Below are positions 38,667 through 52,139 of a DNA stretch of 64,000 bases, in pieces. The notes under the pieces were generated by a model that was not told where the DNA came from, did not search any database, and saw nothing but the letters and a program-made list of their open reading frames with translations. Source of the DNA: Linum tenue (lineage: Eukaryota; Streptophyta; Magnoliopsida; Malpighiales; Linaceae); contig CAMGYJ010000007.1 in assembly GCA_946122785.1 (NCBI GenBank), forward strand, positions 42,619,587-42,683,586. Direction: 5' to 3'. The position numbers and the translations under genes were made by a program. The first letter of the stretch is position 1. Each line of letters starts with the position of its first letter.

Positions 38667-39983
38667 ATGGCGTCGAGGGTCGCAATTCTGAGAAACATCG
38701 TTGGCTCTAGCTGGTGCTGCACTTCGGGATCCAGGCGTTGGGTACACAATGTCGCTGCCGCCATGACTCCGCCGTTGAGCAATTTCCTTCACCATCCGTC
38801 TCTTCCTCCGCCTCTGCTGTTTCCGTGGTCCCTTCCGAATCCGAACAGGGATGGCGAGTGGAGTAACCACGTGGGCAAAGATGGCGATTCGGGAGGGCTA
38901 GGGTTCCCGGGTTTCCCAGTTGGTGAAGCTATGGAGCTAGCTGTTCCTAAGAGAAAGGTGAGAACTTTCTCTCTGTTCCTGCTTCTTTTCTCGCTCTTGA
39001 TCCTTACCCTTCATTCAGCAATCCAGTCAGGTGTTGCTTTGTGTATACTTGAACTGAAAGACTTGATTTTTAATGCTCGCAATTGAAGATTTTGGACGGT
39101 GACGGAGTTCTCTCTGTCTTATGGAACTGATTAGGGTTTAGGGTTTTAGGGTTTATGTCAAATGCTTGGGTGGTTTTATGGTTTAGAACTTTGGGCGAAT
39201 GTCTAATTAGTACTGCTTGCATTTGCTACCTGATCATGTTATTGATTGGCATGGTCTCTGCACCAACTCATTGCAGGTTTCTCCTCATAAGAGAGGGATC
39301 AGAAATGGGCCAAAGGCTTTGAAGCCAACACCTGTGATTATTCGCTGCCGGTAAGGAATTCAGCCTCACATTGTTAATGATAGTGAGGATTACTACTCCC
39401 TAGCTGTATCTTATAATGATTGCCGGAACTTCGAATTTTCATCGGCTAGTCTGAGTTACTACACATGTGGTGTTGGAGCTTGTACAGCATGTGTGCAGAA
39501 GTCAGATTGTTGATTACCATATCGGTTTCAGAATTTGAATCTTTAGGAAACGTTTAAGCTTCTTATTTCTTAAACATCATTGTCATGAATGGTAAACATA
39601 GATATTCGCTTTGAGGTGTTCTGTTGACTGTTTTCCCCCCGAAATTTGGTGTAGAATGTCAGGAACAACTTCTGCTTCGTGTTTTCCTCTCTTGTTCTTA
39701 GAGTTATCACCAAATCAAATGCCACGATCTTTGAAAATGGAGTTAAAACCACAATGACAATCTTTTCTTCTCCGGAAAACTATTTTGCTGTTTGAACCGA
39801 GTTTCTTGGCCCTCTTGCAGTGTCAAACTATATCATCTTCGTAAAATCAACGCCTAAAAATTTCCCTGGTCTTATAATAGTGGTTTATTGTCCGGTTGAT
39901 GCAGGGTTTGTGGCCGTGTAAAGCTGCCACACTTCTACTGTTGCAGTGGACACAAGGAGAATGCAAACGAGAAGAATGGCTGA
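38667..39983 (+). CDS. mitochondrial ribosomal protein bL32m
   Basis: Large-subunit ribosomal protein of the bacterial L32 family with an N-terminal extension. Three exons: 38667-38957, 39277-39350, 39905-39983, closing to 147 residues. The first 90 residues are basic and Ser/Pro-rich, starting MASRVAILRNIVGSSW, a mitochondrial targeting type. The L32 core starts at V-S-P-H-K-R-G-I-R-N-G (98-108) and contains the zinc-ribbon cysteines C121-x2-C124 and C134/C135 (R-C-R-V-C-G-R-V-K-L-P-H-F-Y-C-C). Plastid L32 is normally encoded in the plastome, which together with the presequence favours mitochondria. Divergent from OEP61, 2.9 kb away across MITEs. Confidence 0.9.
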
Positions 39984-40774
39984 AACATTGGCCGAGTTTG
40001 TCTACCTATGAAGCAACTTAAGGGATTTGAAAATCTCAGAGCTAGAGCTAAAATCTTGTAGGCCTTTTTTCCCCCTTGTCATCATTAGAGCTCCTGCAGA
40101 GATATCGCTAATGCAACTTGCTTGCTGGTGGTTGCGCTTCTTTTGTTCTGATGCCTAGAAATGCTGTACTTCCGAATTTTCTATCAATAAGTTTCATCAC
40201 CCCCTTTTCATGTTTACAGATCCTTACCGATTTTTTTTCTGAGACCAGCTTGCTTAGTCTTGTAGAAACTGAAGTGGTTTGAAGGTTATAGTGTATTAGT
40301 GCTTGGCACTTGGCAGAGATTTGATGCCTTGTTTACGCAACTAATCGTTTGGATGGGTTAATTGTCAATGTGGTATTTGTAGAGTCAAATAACTCATTTG
40401 TTGTTCATGTGATATTTCAGTGTTATTTTAGTGGTAATTGAATTGAAATAAAGTATCTCGTTTGGTTGAAATATGTAAATATGGTATTTGACATGTGGTA
40501 TTTGGTAAAAGTAGAGTGGTAAAACGAATTATTTCAAAATAACACATGGCAAATATCAAATATTATATTATTATCAACTAACAACTAGAACAAATAGCAC
40601 CTAACATTAAAAACTGAACCAGGATATACCGACAGTTCTTTACAAGCAAAATAACATCAGAGGCTGTACAAACAAATGCAAGCTTGGGTTGGACAAACGA
40701 CATGTTTGATAAATGAAAGCCAAGCAGCAATACCTAAACTTCTGCCGTTAGCAACAGCTCTGGTTCAAGACACT
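39984..40774. other. convergent 3' flanks of bL32m and the kinesin gene
   Basis: Probable 3' UTRs of both genes with a short AT-rich middle. No extra gene seen. Confidence 0.55.
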
Positions 40775-43700
40775 TCATCTCTTCCTCACATCTTCTGCAA
40801 CTGCCGACTTCAGAGCTCTCAACTCCTCCATCCTCCCCACCTCCGCCACCATTTCCTCCTCCGTCATCTTCATCTCGGCCTCGTTCAAATCTACAGCAAA
40901 CACTGCCTGCTGATACTCCACCACCATCCGCTCCAGCTCCGACCTGCCATTTCCGATCATCTCCAGGACGGCTTCCTTCTCCTCCGCTACCTTGTCGAGT
41001 GCAACCTTCATTTCCTCTGCTGTAATCTTGCTTCTCTCTACTTCCGACTGAAGGCCCTGCAACTCGGCCACGACCTTGCTCAATTTCCTGTTCGAATCCT
41101 CGGCCTCCTTCCTCATGGAGCCAAGCCTGTCGATGGAGTGCTTCAGCTCGGCATGCACCTTGGCTCTCTCTTCCTCCGACTTCAGCAGCTCCGTGGCTTT
41201 GCCGAACGCTCCTCCTCCGTCTACTCTCTCGATGTTGTCGATGGCCAGCAGGACCTTCTCGTTCTCACGCCGTCGGTTCTCTTCGTCGAGCTTGGATCTC
41301 AAAGCTGAAATCTTGCTCTTCAGCTCGAGTTGGGATTGTTTGGCCTTGTTACCTGTTGTTGCAGCCTCGAGTTCTGTCTTCTCGGCCTGAAGACGGGCAA
41401 GCTCCTCTTCCTTTTGGGAGAGGTAAGATGATGAAGCGTTCACTCTTGCCCTTGCTTGAGCTTCTCGCTGATCGAAGTAGGTGAGGGATGAGGAGAAGCT
41501 GGAGAGGGAACATCTGAGTGCCGAGAACTTGTTCTCCGTGACTGATTTTGCATGCTGCAATGCCTTGGATTGAAGCTCCAAGGAGCTCAGCTCCTGTTGC
41601 TTGGCTTCCACTCCACAGGAGACTCTGTCGAACTCTGTAAAAGCCTCCTCCATTGCTGTCAGAGTTCGGGCAGAATCCGATAGCTTATTCTCCTCGGCTG
41701 TTTCTAGCTTCAACTTTGCTTCTTCTGATGTATGCAACTTCTTTCTCAGTTCATCCTTCTCGCGCATTGCAGCTTCGTAGAGTCCAAGCAACCTGTCGTT
41801 CTCTTCGTGCATCTCTGTAAGCTGCTGCTCTAACTTCTCGAGGGCTGCTTTCCTCGACTCTGAGCTGTTTGGTTTGTTGCCTGGGCTGTCTACGTCCATG
41901 TTGTTGTCACAGGAAGCTTTGTATTTGCTTTCAGAAGCTGCACGTTCGTACATCTCAATGAGACTGTTCTTCTCTTCGATCAAGGCCTTCAGCTTTGACT
42001 GAAGTTCTTCGTTTTCGTGGATCCGAGCTTCGAGCTTTGATCTCACTTCGGCATTCTCATTGGATAATTCTGCTTCTCGTTGAGTTGCAGCAGCAATTGC
42101 AACAACCATGGACTTGAGCTCCATGTGATTGTTAATACGAACTGAGGGCTCCTCCTCCTTTATGTGTTTTCTGGCTTCTTCAAGTTGTTCTGCCAACTCA
42201 CTGGCATGCCTACAGGAAAGTAAAAGTAAGAGAATCTGTTACGATTTTCAGGCAAATGAACCACAAAATATAACATTTTCAAACAATCCATTTCCTTACC
42301 TTTCAAGTTTGTCTCTTTCTTCTAGGCAGAAGCTCAACTGCTTATGGAGAGTGTCTATTTCTGCCTGGTTTTGAATAGCCTAAAGAGATATAACAATTAA
42401 GTTGATTATGTCAAATAAATAAGCATCAACTTCAAAGCTGATTATTGAAAACTGCTTTAGAAAAAGGAAGACAACAAGTCAACAAGTCAACAACCTACCT
42501 GCATACAGAGGAATTCATTCTCTTCCTTCAAACGCCAAGGGGATCCAGATTCCTGAGTTACAGAAGGACAGAATGCATGTCCACAGGAACTCCATTAAAG
42601 TCTGAATCAATGATGGCTGTAGCTCTTGGAACAATGATATCGTTAAGAAAGCTTTCTAGCCAGAGTGCGTAAATTACCTTGCTTAACTTGAAGAGATCAA
42701 TATCCTCATCTTTCTCCTTGACCGAATCTTCCTTCTGGAGTACAAGTACAAAAGTATAGGACTATAGGTCACATGGAATTCAAATAGATGGGTACAAATA
42801 TAAAAGTTGAAGTGAGTGAGTGATCCAGAACCTGGGAGAAGAAGGTTTCTGATTCATGCATAAGTTTCCAATCAAGGGCCTCAAGCAACTACCAAAAAAG
42901 AAAGGAGAGAACTATGTTGAGTTAGACAGAGAGTTTTGAGATCAAAATAGAAAGTAAAAACTCTCTCATATGCTTTTCATACCTTATTCTGCAACACTGT
43001 GATCTGTTCATTCATAATCTCCCTTTCACCCTCTTCGGAGTATGATTTCAGCCTGAGGAAAACAAAGAGCCAACAGATATTATGGTCTAAGTTCTACCAT
43101 AAATACAGATGAACATTACCGAATGAAAGGGAATAATGACAGAGTAGATTATGAAGGAATGAACAAGACATGCCTTCTAATTTCTTCCTTGAGCTTCAAA
43201 TTTTCCATGGCAAATCTTGTAACTTCCTGATTCCTGTCTACTTGGGTTCGCAGGAGTTGAATCTCCTTCAATTGTTCCTCCTTTTCTTGCAACAAGTGTG
43301 TCTCTGCTGAAATTTTACCAGCAGCAACTGACTCTAACCGCTTGACTCCTGCTTCGCGGAATCGTAACCTCATTTTGAGGCCTTGTATCTCATCTTCTCT
43401 TTGCTTAGCCTAATTGTCAAACAAATGCATTAACTAAGTACTAATTTTCAGATAGAAACATTGATAATAATAGAATGAAAGGCCGCCTAAAGAAGAAAGA
43501 AAGAGGGGTATTAGGATCTACTAACTTCATTATTTTGCAATCTTTGTAGTATCCAGATTACAAAAACTAAATTTTCTTCAGGAAAATTGAGTATACATAT
43601 GCTTAACAATAGGACGTAACCTACCAAAAGGAAGAAGTTTGTTTAGGACATACCAGTTGCAAGACTGCCTGGTTCTCAGCCTTCAGTGCCTTCAACTCCA

Positions 43701-46700
43701 TGTCCTTATCTTTTTCCCTCCTAATAGCTCCAATAAGGGCAATCTCATAGTCTGGCTTCTGATGCAAAATAATGAAAAAGGAAACCAAGCAGTTAGCTAG
43801 AAGTTACTATGTCTTATCTGGATTTGGTCTAATGACTAATGCTCAATAGTTTAGTAAATACCTGAGACGCCCTTTTGTCAGAGACAAAAGGAGTGAAGGA
43901 TCCTTGAAGACCCTCCCATTTAAATGCACTAGGTGATCCAGCAATGCTTACTGCTGATGCTTCGATTCCAGCAAAGCTGCCTGATCCATCATTCACTAAA
44001 CTGCGTAGGTGGGAAACCTCTTTCTGGAAACAAAGATATTATCATTTTTTTAATTTATCAAGTGGAACACCTAAAAGTAAGTATTGTGCTAATACAAAAC
44101 TCCATCACTATGGTCGTGGTTCACTTGAGAAAACCAGAGAATAGAGATGGTGAGTATAGCGAAGTTACCTTCAGCTGCTGAATTTGCATCCGCATTCCAA
44201 TCACATCTCCCGAAGTATCTTCATTTACAATTGCCTAAAGGAAGGTAGGACACTAACCTTAGATAATTGCTCATAAAAGAAGGCCACAGTACAGGACCAT
44301 AAACAATACAAGAGATCATTGAAGTTTCAATCTCAACAGGAGTCCATGACTTCAGTGCTAAAGCGTAAAGATTACAATTACACAAATAGAAGGATAAGTG
44401 TTGATCACTTGCATTGTTTTTTATGAACTTTGCACGTTGTGCGAACTTCAATGTGCCTAATGTTTCCAACGAATTGCTGCAACAAGACAAAAAACATTCA
44501 ATCATCAGATAAGTAGATGATGAGACATTTCATCTTCTGAAAATAGAGATCGAGAAAGAAAAGTGTATCGGCAGAAAACATTTTGTCAAGATGGATTAAA
44601 GAGAAGCAAAAGGCAAACAGCATCATATTTAATCTTCATAAATTAGAAGAACAATAGATCTTGAAAAGGTGCAACAGCTTCTCGGCATCGACCAAAGTAG
44701 AAAAATGCCATTTGCAGAAACTAATACCATTCTGCTAAATTGAGGACTGTGAGCAAACTAAGCGACCACAGATTTGGGTGTTTAACTGTTAAGTTGATAC
44801 TTCAAACAATTTTTTATTTTTCTAGTCTTATGCCATGAGGTCTACGGATCCAGAGTTTTCTAAACTGCCATATGATGTCGGTGCACATAAGCGCATTATT
44901 GGAAACCCGGCAAAGGCAGAGAGTGAAGGAAGTCGCAAAAACAGTGGATATACAGTGTTTTGTTCCCCCCTTAAACAAGATCAGTTGGTGACTCACCAGA
45001 GAGCTGGACTAATATTTGCAACTATGATAGTTTTTGAATTGCCTCCGAGAGAGTCCTGAAATAAAGGAATCAGTTAGAACACAAAATCCTAGAGTATAGA
45101 CTCCTTTTGCAATGAGTGTTCCCACTGGACAATGTTTGCCAGTTCGAACTTCAGCAACTCCACTTTAAATGAGCCAAGTTTACGGACATTGGTGACACGA
45201 CGAAAATCTTGTAATAATTACCATCTTTGAATGAGGTTAGAAGTCCTATTAACCAACAAATTCTAAAGTTGAAAATTCAGAATCAACACAATAAAAGACA
45301 CTGTGGTATCAGCAGTTTGTCAGTATCTAAAGTTGCAATCGTTTCTCAACCATTAAAAATGGAAATTAAAGTTTGCATCAGATGCTGATTATATGGCCAA
45401 CATGTCATTAGAGCAGCAACCAACCTATCTATCATCACCACTCCAAAAGTAAATTTACTGCATGAATGTCTACCTGAAGCAAAAATGTCAACTTTGAGTC
45501 TCTGTACGGAACATGGAGTGATTTTCCATTTGATATGCTAACAAGATTCATAATAACAAGGCTGCAAGCAATAAGTGAGATCAGTGAAAAGTTTTGTGAA
45601 TAACTGATACTTTGACTATAGCAAGGAGGCAATTTTTCAACCGTTCATGACAAATATTGTGGTAAAAGGGAGACTATACCCCAAGGTGGAAAGGGACTTG
45701 TTAATGTTTGTAGCTTCCTTGAGGCGTTCTCCTTCAGCACCAGAACTCTTCTGCCTAGGGGCATATAGAACAAGATCATATGAAGCATTCATAATTAATT
45801 CCTGAGCTAAAATTTTATGTGATACGATCAACATTTAAACATATGTACCTTTCGGACCCAGCTAAATCAACTAGGTTAAGTCGAGCAAACCGGTGGTGAG
45901 TTACACCTTGTGATTCCCACTGATAAGAACTCAAATATCAGCATTGATCAAGCTCATGCAAAGTATACAAGATAGTTTGAAAATAAGGTCTCAGTGTGAG
46001 TGAAGGATGATATACTAACCTTACTTTCAATAATGCATGTGAATACACTGTGAGAACGACTACTTGCATGGTTCATATTAGTTGCAGCCACTTTCCTATT
46101 TGCTGCACCCTGAAAAATAATGTACAAAGAGCATTAACACCCATCTCAAGTAAACATTGCTGATCTCCATCTCAAGTATTTAAGAAACATAAGATATATT
46201 TCAGCTTGACATACACTATATCGAACTGAACAATTGCAAGCTACAAATGATGAAATTTTATGTACTTTGTTCACTCATATTTACATCGTATTGCAGCAGT
46301 GATGGATATCATACAAACTCAAAACCAAGAAGGATATGGATTATGGACACAAGTTTTGGTAAATTACCAACCATCGACAAAGTTTGAAACAAAGTATTAA
46401 CTCATTAACCTGTGCATCCACGCTATGAAAACTTCAGTGTAAATCACCAAGCATGAAAACTATAGCTACTAATGGAAAAGAACACGAATCATATAGTACC
46501 TCAATAAGCTGCTGGATTACATCTCGAGCACTGGTGACTTCTACCTCTTTCAAATTCTCGACATATACTCCTTTCTTCACATCTTCCCTTATCTATAATA
46601 TGCAATGAAACAACTTCAGTTTGTCGAAGTGAATCAAGGAAGTAGTGAATGTCTGTCTAAACACTGTAACTTGTACGGCTAGAAAACTTGCACCAACATG

Positions 46701-48341
46701 AGAAAGTGACTATCAAAGCAGCAGAAACTATAAAGAAGACTTGAATTCATATAAAATCAAGTTTCTCAATATCAAGACTCTGTAAGCTTAATGCAAACCT
46801 GTAAATTGTTCGATGATGGGTCCAACAGATCAAGAATCTGTTCATTATATATCTCCAGGAAAGAGCATTTGCACACAAACTTCAGTTTTTCATCTTTCCG
46901 AACATCTTTTTCCTATACAATAAAAAGGAAGCACTTAGTCATTTTCTTAAATGATGCAGATATAAACTTTTGCAGTGCCTGTGCATAAAAAAAAATTGTG
47001 TACACGCAGGGAAGCAAAAGACAAACCTTCAGTGATAAACCAAGCAAGAAAAGAAAGTTGATATGTTTAAAGAATATGGAATAACGCAAACCTTTTGTAT
47101 TCTCGAGAACAAGTATTCAAAGACTCTCGGCGTCATTCCACAATGGACACTGTGCCTTCTTGTACCTCCTTCTATGTCTCCGAGCATGGTGTAAGTCTTC
47201 CCACTTCCTGTCTGCATCAATAAGACGTTACCCAAAAATTGGAACAAGTGATGGACAACTCTTTTGAATGATAAGCTAGTAAACTAAAATAGTATGTACA
47301 GCAGAAAATGTTTGCTGAAACAAGTAGTTAGTAATAATCTTTGGGACCTATAGCTCTGGTTACAACATTAAGTTCAGCCAAGGAGTGAGCTGAAATGAAA
47401 GGATAAAATAGGATTGACCTAACACTCAGAAGCATACCTGACCATATGCAAACATACAGCTATTATACCCTCCCATGCAGTTCTCAACCATCGGCAACCC
47501 AGCCACCTTGAACATTTGTTCCTGAAACCAAACACAAAATTAGAGCCACCACATAAAAGTAAGGTAAATTGGAGGTGTGCAGAAAAGGTAAAGCAACTGA
47601 GAAGGTGAATCACACTCAACCTGGCTAACATTCTCGTCTGCAACGAGATCGAAAGTATAGCGGGACTCTGGAGGCCCAGTCCAAGCTATCACCTGAGGAC
47701 TCTCTCGCCGGACGCAAGTTTTATGACCTTGCTGGGAAATTTCTGAACCACTCAGTGGGCGCATTCTTATGATAACCTGCCAAACTAGTAGTCAAACGTT
47801 TGTTTCCATCATTCTATCTATGCAAGCATAAACACAGGATAAGAACTTCCAGGGAAGCTCCCACTTGAAAGAGTAACCTACATACATAACACAATTCCCA
47901 TTGCTCCATAGGCATATCCAATGATGACGAATCGATTTCACTAGCCAACAAATTCAGTCATGACCTAGCTCAATATGAATTCTCGTTTCAGGATTCGCAA
48001 CCCGAATACACTCCTAAGCCTACTGAAGTGTCAGAATCGACGAAAAGTTTCTCGAGTCTCACCTGAACGTTGTTGTCCTTCCAGAACGATGAATCGTCAC
48101 CGAGCTCGGAGCTCTGACTCGGCAACCCGATCTTTTCACCAGCGTCATCATCATCGTCCCACTCTACGATCCTCCGAGCTGCGGAAGCGGCAAACAGAGG
48201 CTTGCCGGATGTAAACTCGTCCTGCTGAGCAGCCGAGTTCAGCAGAAGGGGAGTATTCGGCACGGACTCCGAGGTGGAGCGGTCGTTGAACCCGAACTTG
48301 CTCTTGATGGCACTAGCGGCGGCCTCGTAGTTGAAAGGCAT
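40775..48341 (-). CDS. KIN12E: kinesin-12 motor protein, KIN-12E type
   Basis: Plant kinesin-12 motor, 1204 residues, from 22 coding exons closing in phase: 48341-48063, 47776-47621, 47521-47438, 47211-47092, 46912-46799, 46592-46500, 46109-46020, 45919-45849, 45754-45680, 45561-45474, 45055-44997, 44476-44413, 44234-44169, 44023-43862, 43758-43654, 43409-43174, 43052-42983, 42888-42832, 42734-42678, 42552-42499, 42379-42300, 42209-40775. The motor is at about 90-430: P-loop G-Q-T-G-S-G-K-T is split by intron 3, switch I is [11 protein letters not shown], switch II D-L-A-G-S-E-R, then [11 protein letters not shown] neck and a long coiled coil follow; the last exon alone gives 478 residues of heptad-rich helix. 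N-terminus [21 protein letters not shown] and the [16 protein letters not shown] entry match KIN-12E and not KIN-12A/B (recalled). The introns after exons 12 and 16 need GC donors. Confidence 0.93.
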
Positions 48342-48624
48342 TTTCGCCCCGGACTGGATTTGGCTAATTCTCGCCGGCGATCTTTCCGGGTTCCGTCTCG
48401 AGCTGAGGGAAAGGGAAAGATTAGCAAGTTGCCCGCGGAGGAAGAAAGGGGAAGCGTTTGAAATGGCCGAGTGTTTCAGAAGATGGGGGGAAATACGAGA
48501 GGGAGATATGTGAAGTGAAATGAAAGGAAGTGATGATCCGACGGTGGAGAAGTGAAGATAGGGTCTGAGATGGAGGGCCGTGATGTGCTAGATTTTGAAT
48601 TAGTGAACCGTTTGAGGATCTGGG

Positions 48625-49328
48625 TAGGGGTGGGCATTGGGTGGGTCGGGTGGATTTTGACCATAAAATGCATCCACCCGTGTTTAAACGGATTGATAAT
48701 TTTTAACCCACCACCCACCCATATTTAGTCTCGGGTTGAGTCGGGCGGATGGTGGATGATTTGGGTGGGTTTGTGGGTTCACCCACATCCCAATGTATAT
48801 AATATAAAGGAGTCAACTTGACATGATAATAGGCGAAGAGAGTTATATGGGGAAACAAGAAGATGAAATAGCGCGAAAAATGTCGAATTAGTTCTTAAAA
48901 TGGATAGAAATTCTATGATGAAAGAGTTTTCTACAAATTGAGATGATTATCAGGTGCAAGAAACTAAGAAAAATAATTCCACAAAGGAAAGAGCAGTGAT
49001 TTAGGCACAAGAATTAGAGGAAAAAATAAAGGGAAGAAGAGGGGATCGCTATTTGGAAGGTTGGCTTTGAGGTTTAAACTCCAGGAGAAGTCCTAGTTTA
49101 TGTCTAACGTCTCCACTCTCCCCTCTCTAGCGCCGACGACTTTGATCTTTTTGCTGTTGGGTTGAGCGGGTCACCCGCGCACCCACCCACAACCCACCCA
49201 CCACCCGGCGGATGGCTCCCAGCGCAACCCGTCACCCACCCATAGACCCACCCACTTAACGAAATTTGGGTCAAATGCGGGTGGGTCGGCCCAAATCCGC
49301 GGATGATCCGCCCGCATGCCCAGCCCTA
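48625..49328. mobile_element. non-autonomous hAT element, 704 bp
   Basis: Exact 8-bp duplication GATCTGGG at 48617-48624 and 49329-49336. Ends TAGGGGTGGGCAT and ATGCCCAGCCCTA. CACCCACCC / GGGTGGGT arrays form the subterminal repeats. No transposase. Located about 280 bp upstream of the kinesin ATG, hence possibly in its promoter. Confidence 0.93.
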
Positions 49329-49336
49329 GATCTGGG

Positions 49337-50929
49337 TTATAAAACAAAGAAAATATCGAATAATTTGTTAAGATATCACTTGACTTCACCCAATTACAAA
49401 ATGGTCACTCAATACTTTTTATATAACAAACCAGTAATTTCGGTAAACACTCGGGGGTGGTTGTGGTGATCTACACTTCAACGATCAAGTGAATATGGAA
49501 AAGTATATATAACATGATGAGAAAAAAGAAACAGTCATTTCCTTACATTGGAAGATTTAAAAGTTAAAATCCAGTGTATAGGTTAGGATTTGTATCTTGT
49601 CTCGCGCTTTCACTAAATCTCGAAACAACCAATGGACTATGACACATATGTACTTTATCGATACTAATGGTGGTTTGGATCGATTTAGTCATACTGACAT
49701 ATCAGTTCTAAATTTTGGATGATTCATTCATAAGATTTTGCATATCACCACTTCGCACGGATCACACCCTTCAATTAATGGCACGCCAATCACTGCCACT
49801 TTAGATGAATCACATTGGGCCTCGAAAAAAATAAATATGTCGTGTTTGATCCAGACATTTGTTATTGATTATCCTGTAATAAAATTTTTATGAACTTGAA
49901 TTTATAATACCATTCAGAACACCTTACTTCTTTCTAGTAAAATAGAAAGTGTTACTGAATTAAGCTTGCACCCATTACCAACAATTCACCCAACATGACG
50001 ACTTTGTCAAAAAGTTGTATATTGAAATCTCAGAGAAAATGAGAGATAACAATGAGGCCATGATACCCAACACAACACACACATGGTCTGTATAAATACT
50101 GGAATGTTAAATGTCATCCTGAAATTATCATTACTATTAACTATTTCTCATCCTGAGTTTAAAATGTAATTTACTTGTTTGTCTAACAAAGAGATCAAAA
50201 CTTGAATGAATAAGCAATGAATTATAGATTGTAGCGTTGTTTTCGGTCAACAATATTTACATTTCTGTACGCAACATTACTCAAGTAGTTCTTGCTCCAC
50301 GAAGGCGAAAAATAGGAAGACATTTACACATTAGTACACCATATAAGATTGATGGAAGAACAAAGAAACGAACGAAGAACTAGAAGAGGCAGATACAAGG
50401 TATGTGTAACTAAATGCCTGAAAGAAAACAGTATCAAAGTCGTCTGGAATACCCAGAACCTCTATACTTCTTGCACAAAATCAACCCTTAATAAATCACC
50501 CCCAGAACCGATTACGATATGAATACGGTGAACGAAAGTATGCTTTAAAGAGATCAACCACCAAGTTCAAGAGGGAGCCGAGATCTGCAGAGGTGCATTG
50601 GTAACAAGGAGTTCATGTAAGAGCATGTGTTTCTATTACTGCAGACATTAGATCGTCAAATTACGCAGTGAAAATTTGTACCTTTGGATTAAAGTTTATA
50701 TACATCTACAAGTTAATCGCATACCACATCGATTAATTATTAGAGATTTAATGGATTTATAATGTCAGCTCAACATTGAGTAGTAAATAAGCTAGCTGGG
50801 CCTTATTGGCTTAAATTTTTGGGTTTATGTGGTCAATCTCCTTCTTCTTGGCCTAGGTGGTCGATCGCCCCCATGGCCTCTATAATCGATATCGCCTCTC
50901 CCTTATACCAACCCAGTTGGTATGAATTA
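49337..50929. other. AT-rich spacer
   Basis: No gene recognised. Scattered repeat-like phrases only. Confidence 0.5.
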
Positions 50930-52050
50930 TATGGCTCCAAAAAAACTTAATTCTGGAACAAGACAGAATTGGTAGCCAGCCAAGTGGGTACCAGACCGAT
51001 ATGACAGGCTTGGTACCAATATATGAAATTTAACTAAGTTTGAAAATAAAATAGGCTTGGTAGCCTAGTCAACAAGGTACCAAGCCGACAGGCGACAAGA
51101 CAGGCTTGGTAAAGAGATATGAAATATGGCTAAGTATGGATATCAAACCGACAACACTAGCTTGGTGGCCAAGCAACAGGGTACCAAACCGAGTACCAAA
51201 TAGGGAGTCGTACAAAGACTAAGTCTGGATACCAAGTTGGCAAACGGGTCTAGTAGCCAAGAAAGAGGGTCCCAAGTCGGCAAGACGTATAGATTTGGTA
51301 TCAAGTTACCAAACCCCCAAAAAACTAAGTATAGAAATCAAACTGGCAGGGTACCAACCCGATGAGGATGTGACAAGATGGCCACCCGTCTGGGTACCGA
51401 GTCAGGTACCAACTAGAGAGTCGTACAGAGACTAAATCTGGATGCCAAGTTGGCAAAACGGGCCTGGTATCCAAGCAAGAGGGGTACCAAGTCGGCAAGA
51501 CGTACAAACTTGGTATCAAGTTATCAAAACTCCCAAAAACTAAGTATGGAGATCAAACTAGAAGGTGTCAACCTGATGAGGGTACCAAGCCATCATGAAC
51601 ACTTCCTAGATTCTCAAGACTAAGTATGAAATCTCGGGAGTGGAGGCTGGTCGGCCAGGATGCCGAGCTGATATGGTGTCAACTTGATGAGGACTTGGTG
51701 TAGAGCCATAAGTGGGCCATATGGAGACTAAAAAAGTAGCAAAGATTAAGTATGAGAGCAAGCCGACAGGGACCAACCTGACTAAGTAGCATGGGGTATC
51801 AAGTCGGAGAGACGACAAGATGTTAAGTTGATTACAGGGCTTTGGTTACAAGCCGAAAGGTATCAAGTTGATGAGACATGCTTGGTAGCAAGTAGCAACA
51901 AGTACAAGTTGACGAGGAGGACTTGGTGACAAGTCAGCTAAGTGATAAGCCGACAGGATGAAACCAAGCCCTCCAAGACTAAGTGTGGAGTCTTGATGTG
52001 TAAAGGGGCTAAATTTGCATCCCATAAAGATGAGTAACCAGGCCTACCTA
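50930..52050. repeat. degenerate tandem repeat rich in GGTACCAAG-like motifs
   Basis: The phrases GGTACCAAG, GGCAAGACG and GACTAAGTATGG recur many times. Two long direct copies stand out: 51194-51367 and 51407-51581, spaced about 213 bases, both running from a TACCAA start to a GATGAGG end with about 80-85% identity by eye. No continuing coding frame. Similar arrays occur in LTRs or untranslated regions of plant Gypsy elements. Element boundaries are not visible. Confidence 0.75.
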
Positions 52051-52139
52051 ACAAGATGCGGAAAACAAGCTGAAGAGGCGTGCTAGGTAACGAGATGAAG
52101 ATGGTACTGAGTCGACATCAAAAGAGCAAAGTATGATAT

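Noticed and set aside
40676..42374. Plus-strand frames over the kinesin tail exon (up to 210 residues)
   Set aside because: Leu/His/Ser-rich antisense translation of coiled-coil codons. No independent support.
40775..48341. Assignment as KIN-12A/B (PAKRP1), which in Arabidopsis lies near AAE15
   Set aside because: The motor entry, N-terminus and neck match the KIN-12E pattern. PAKRP1 has a different N-terminus and motor sequence as I recall.
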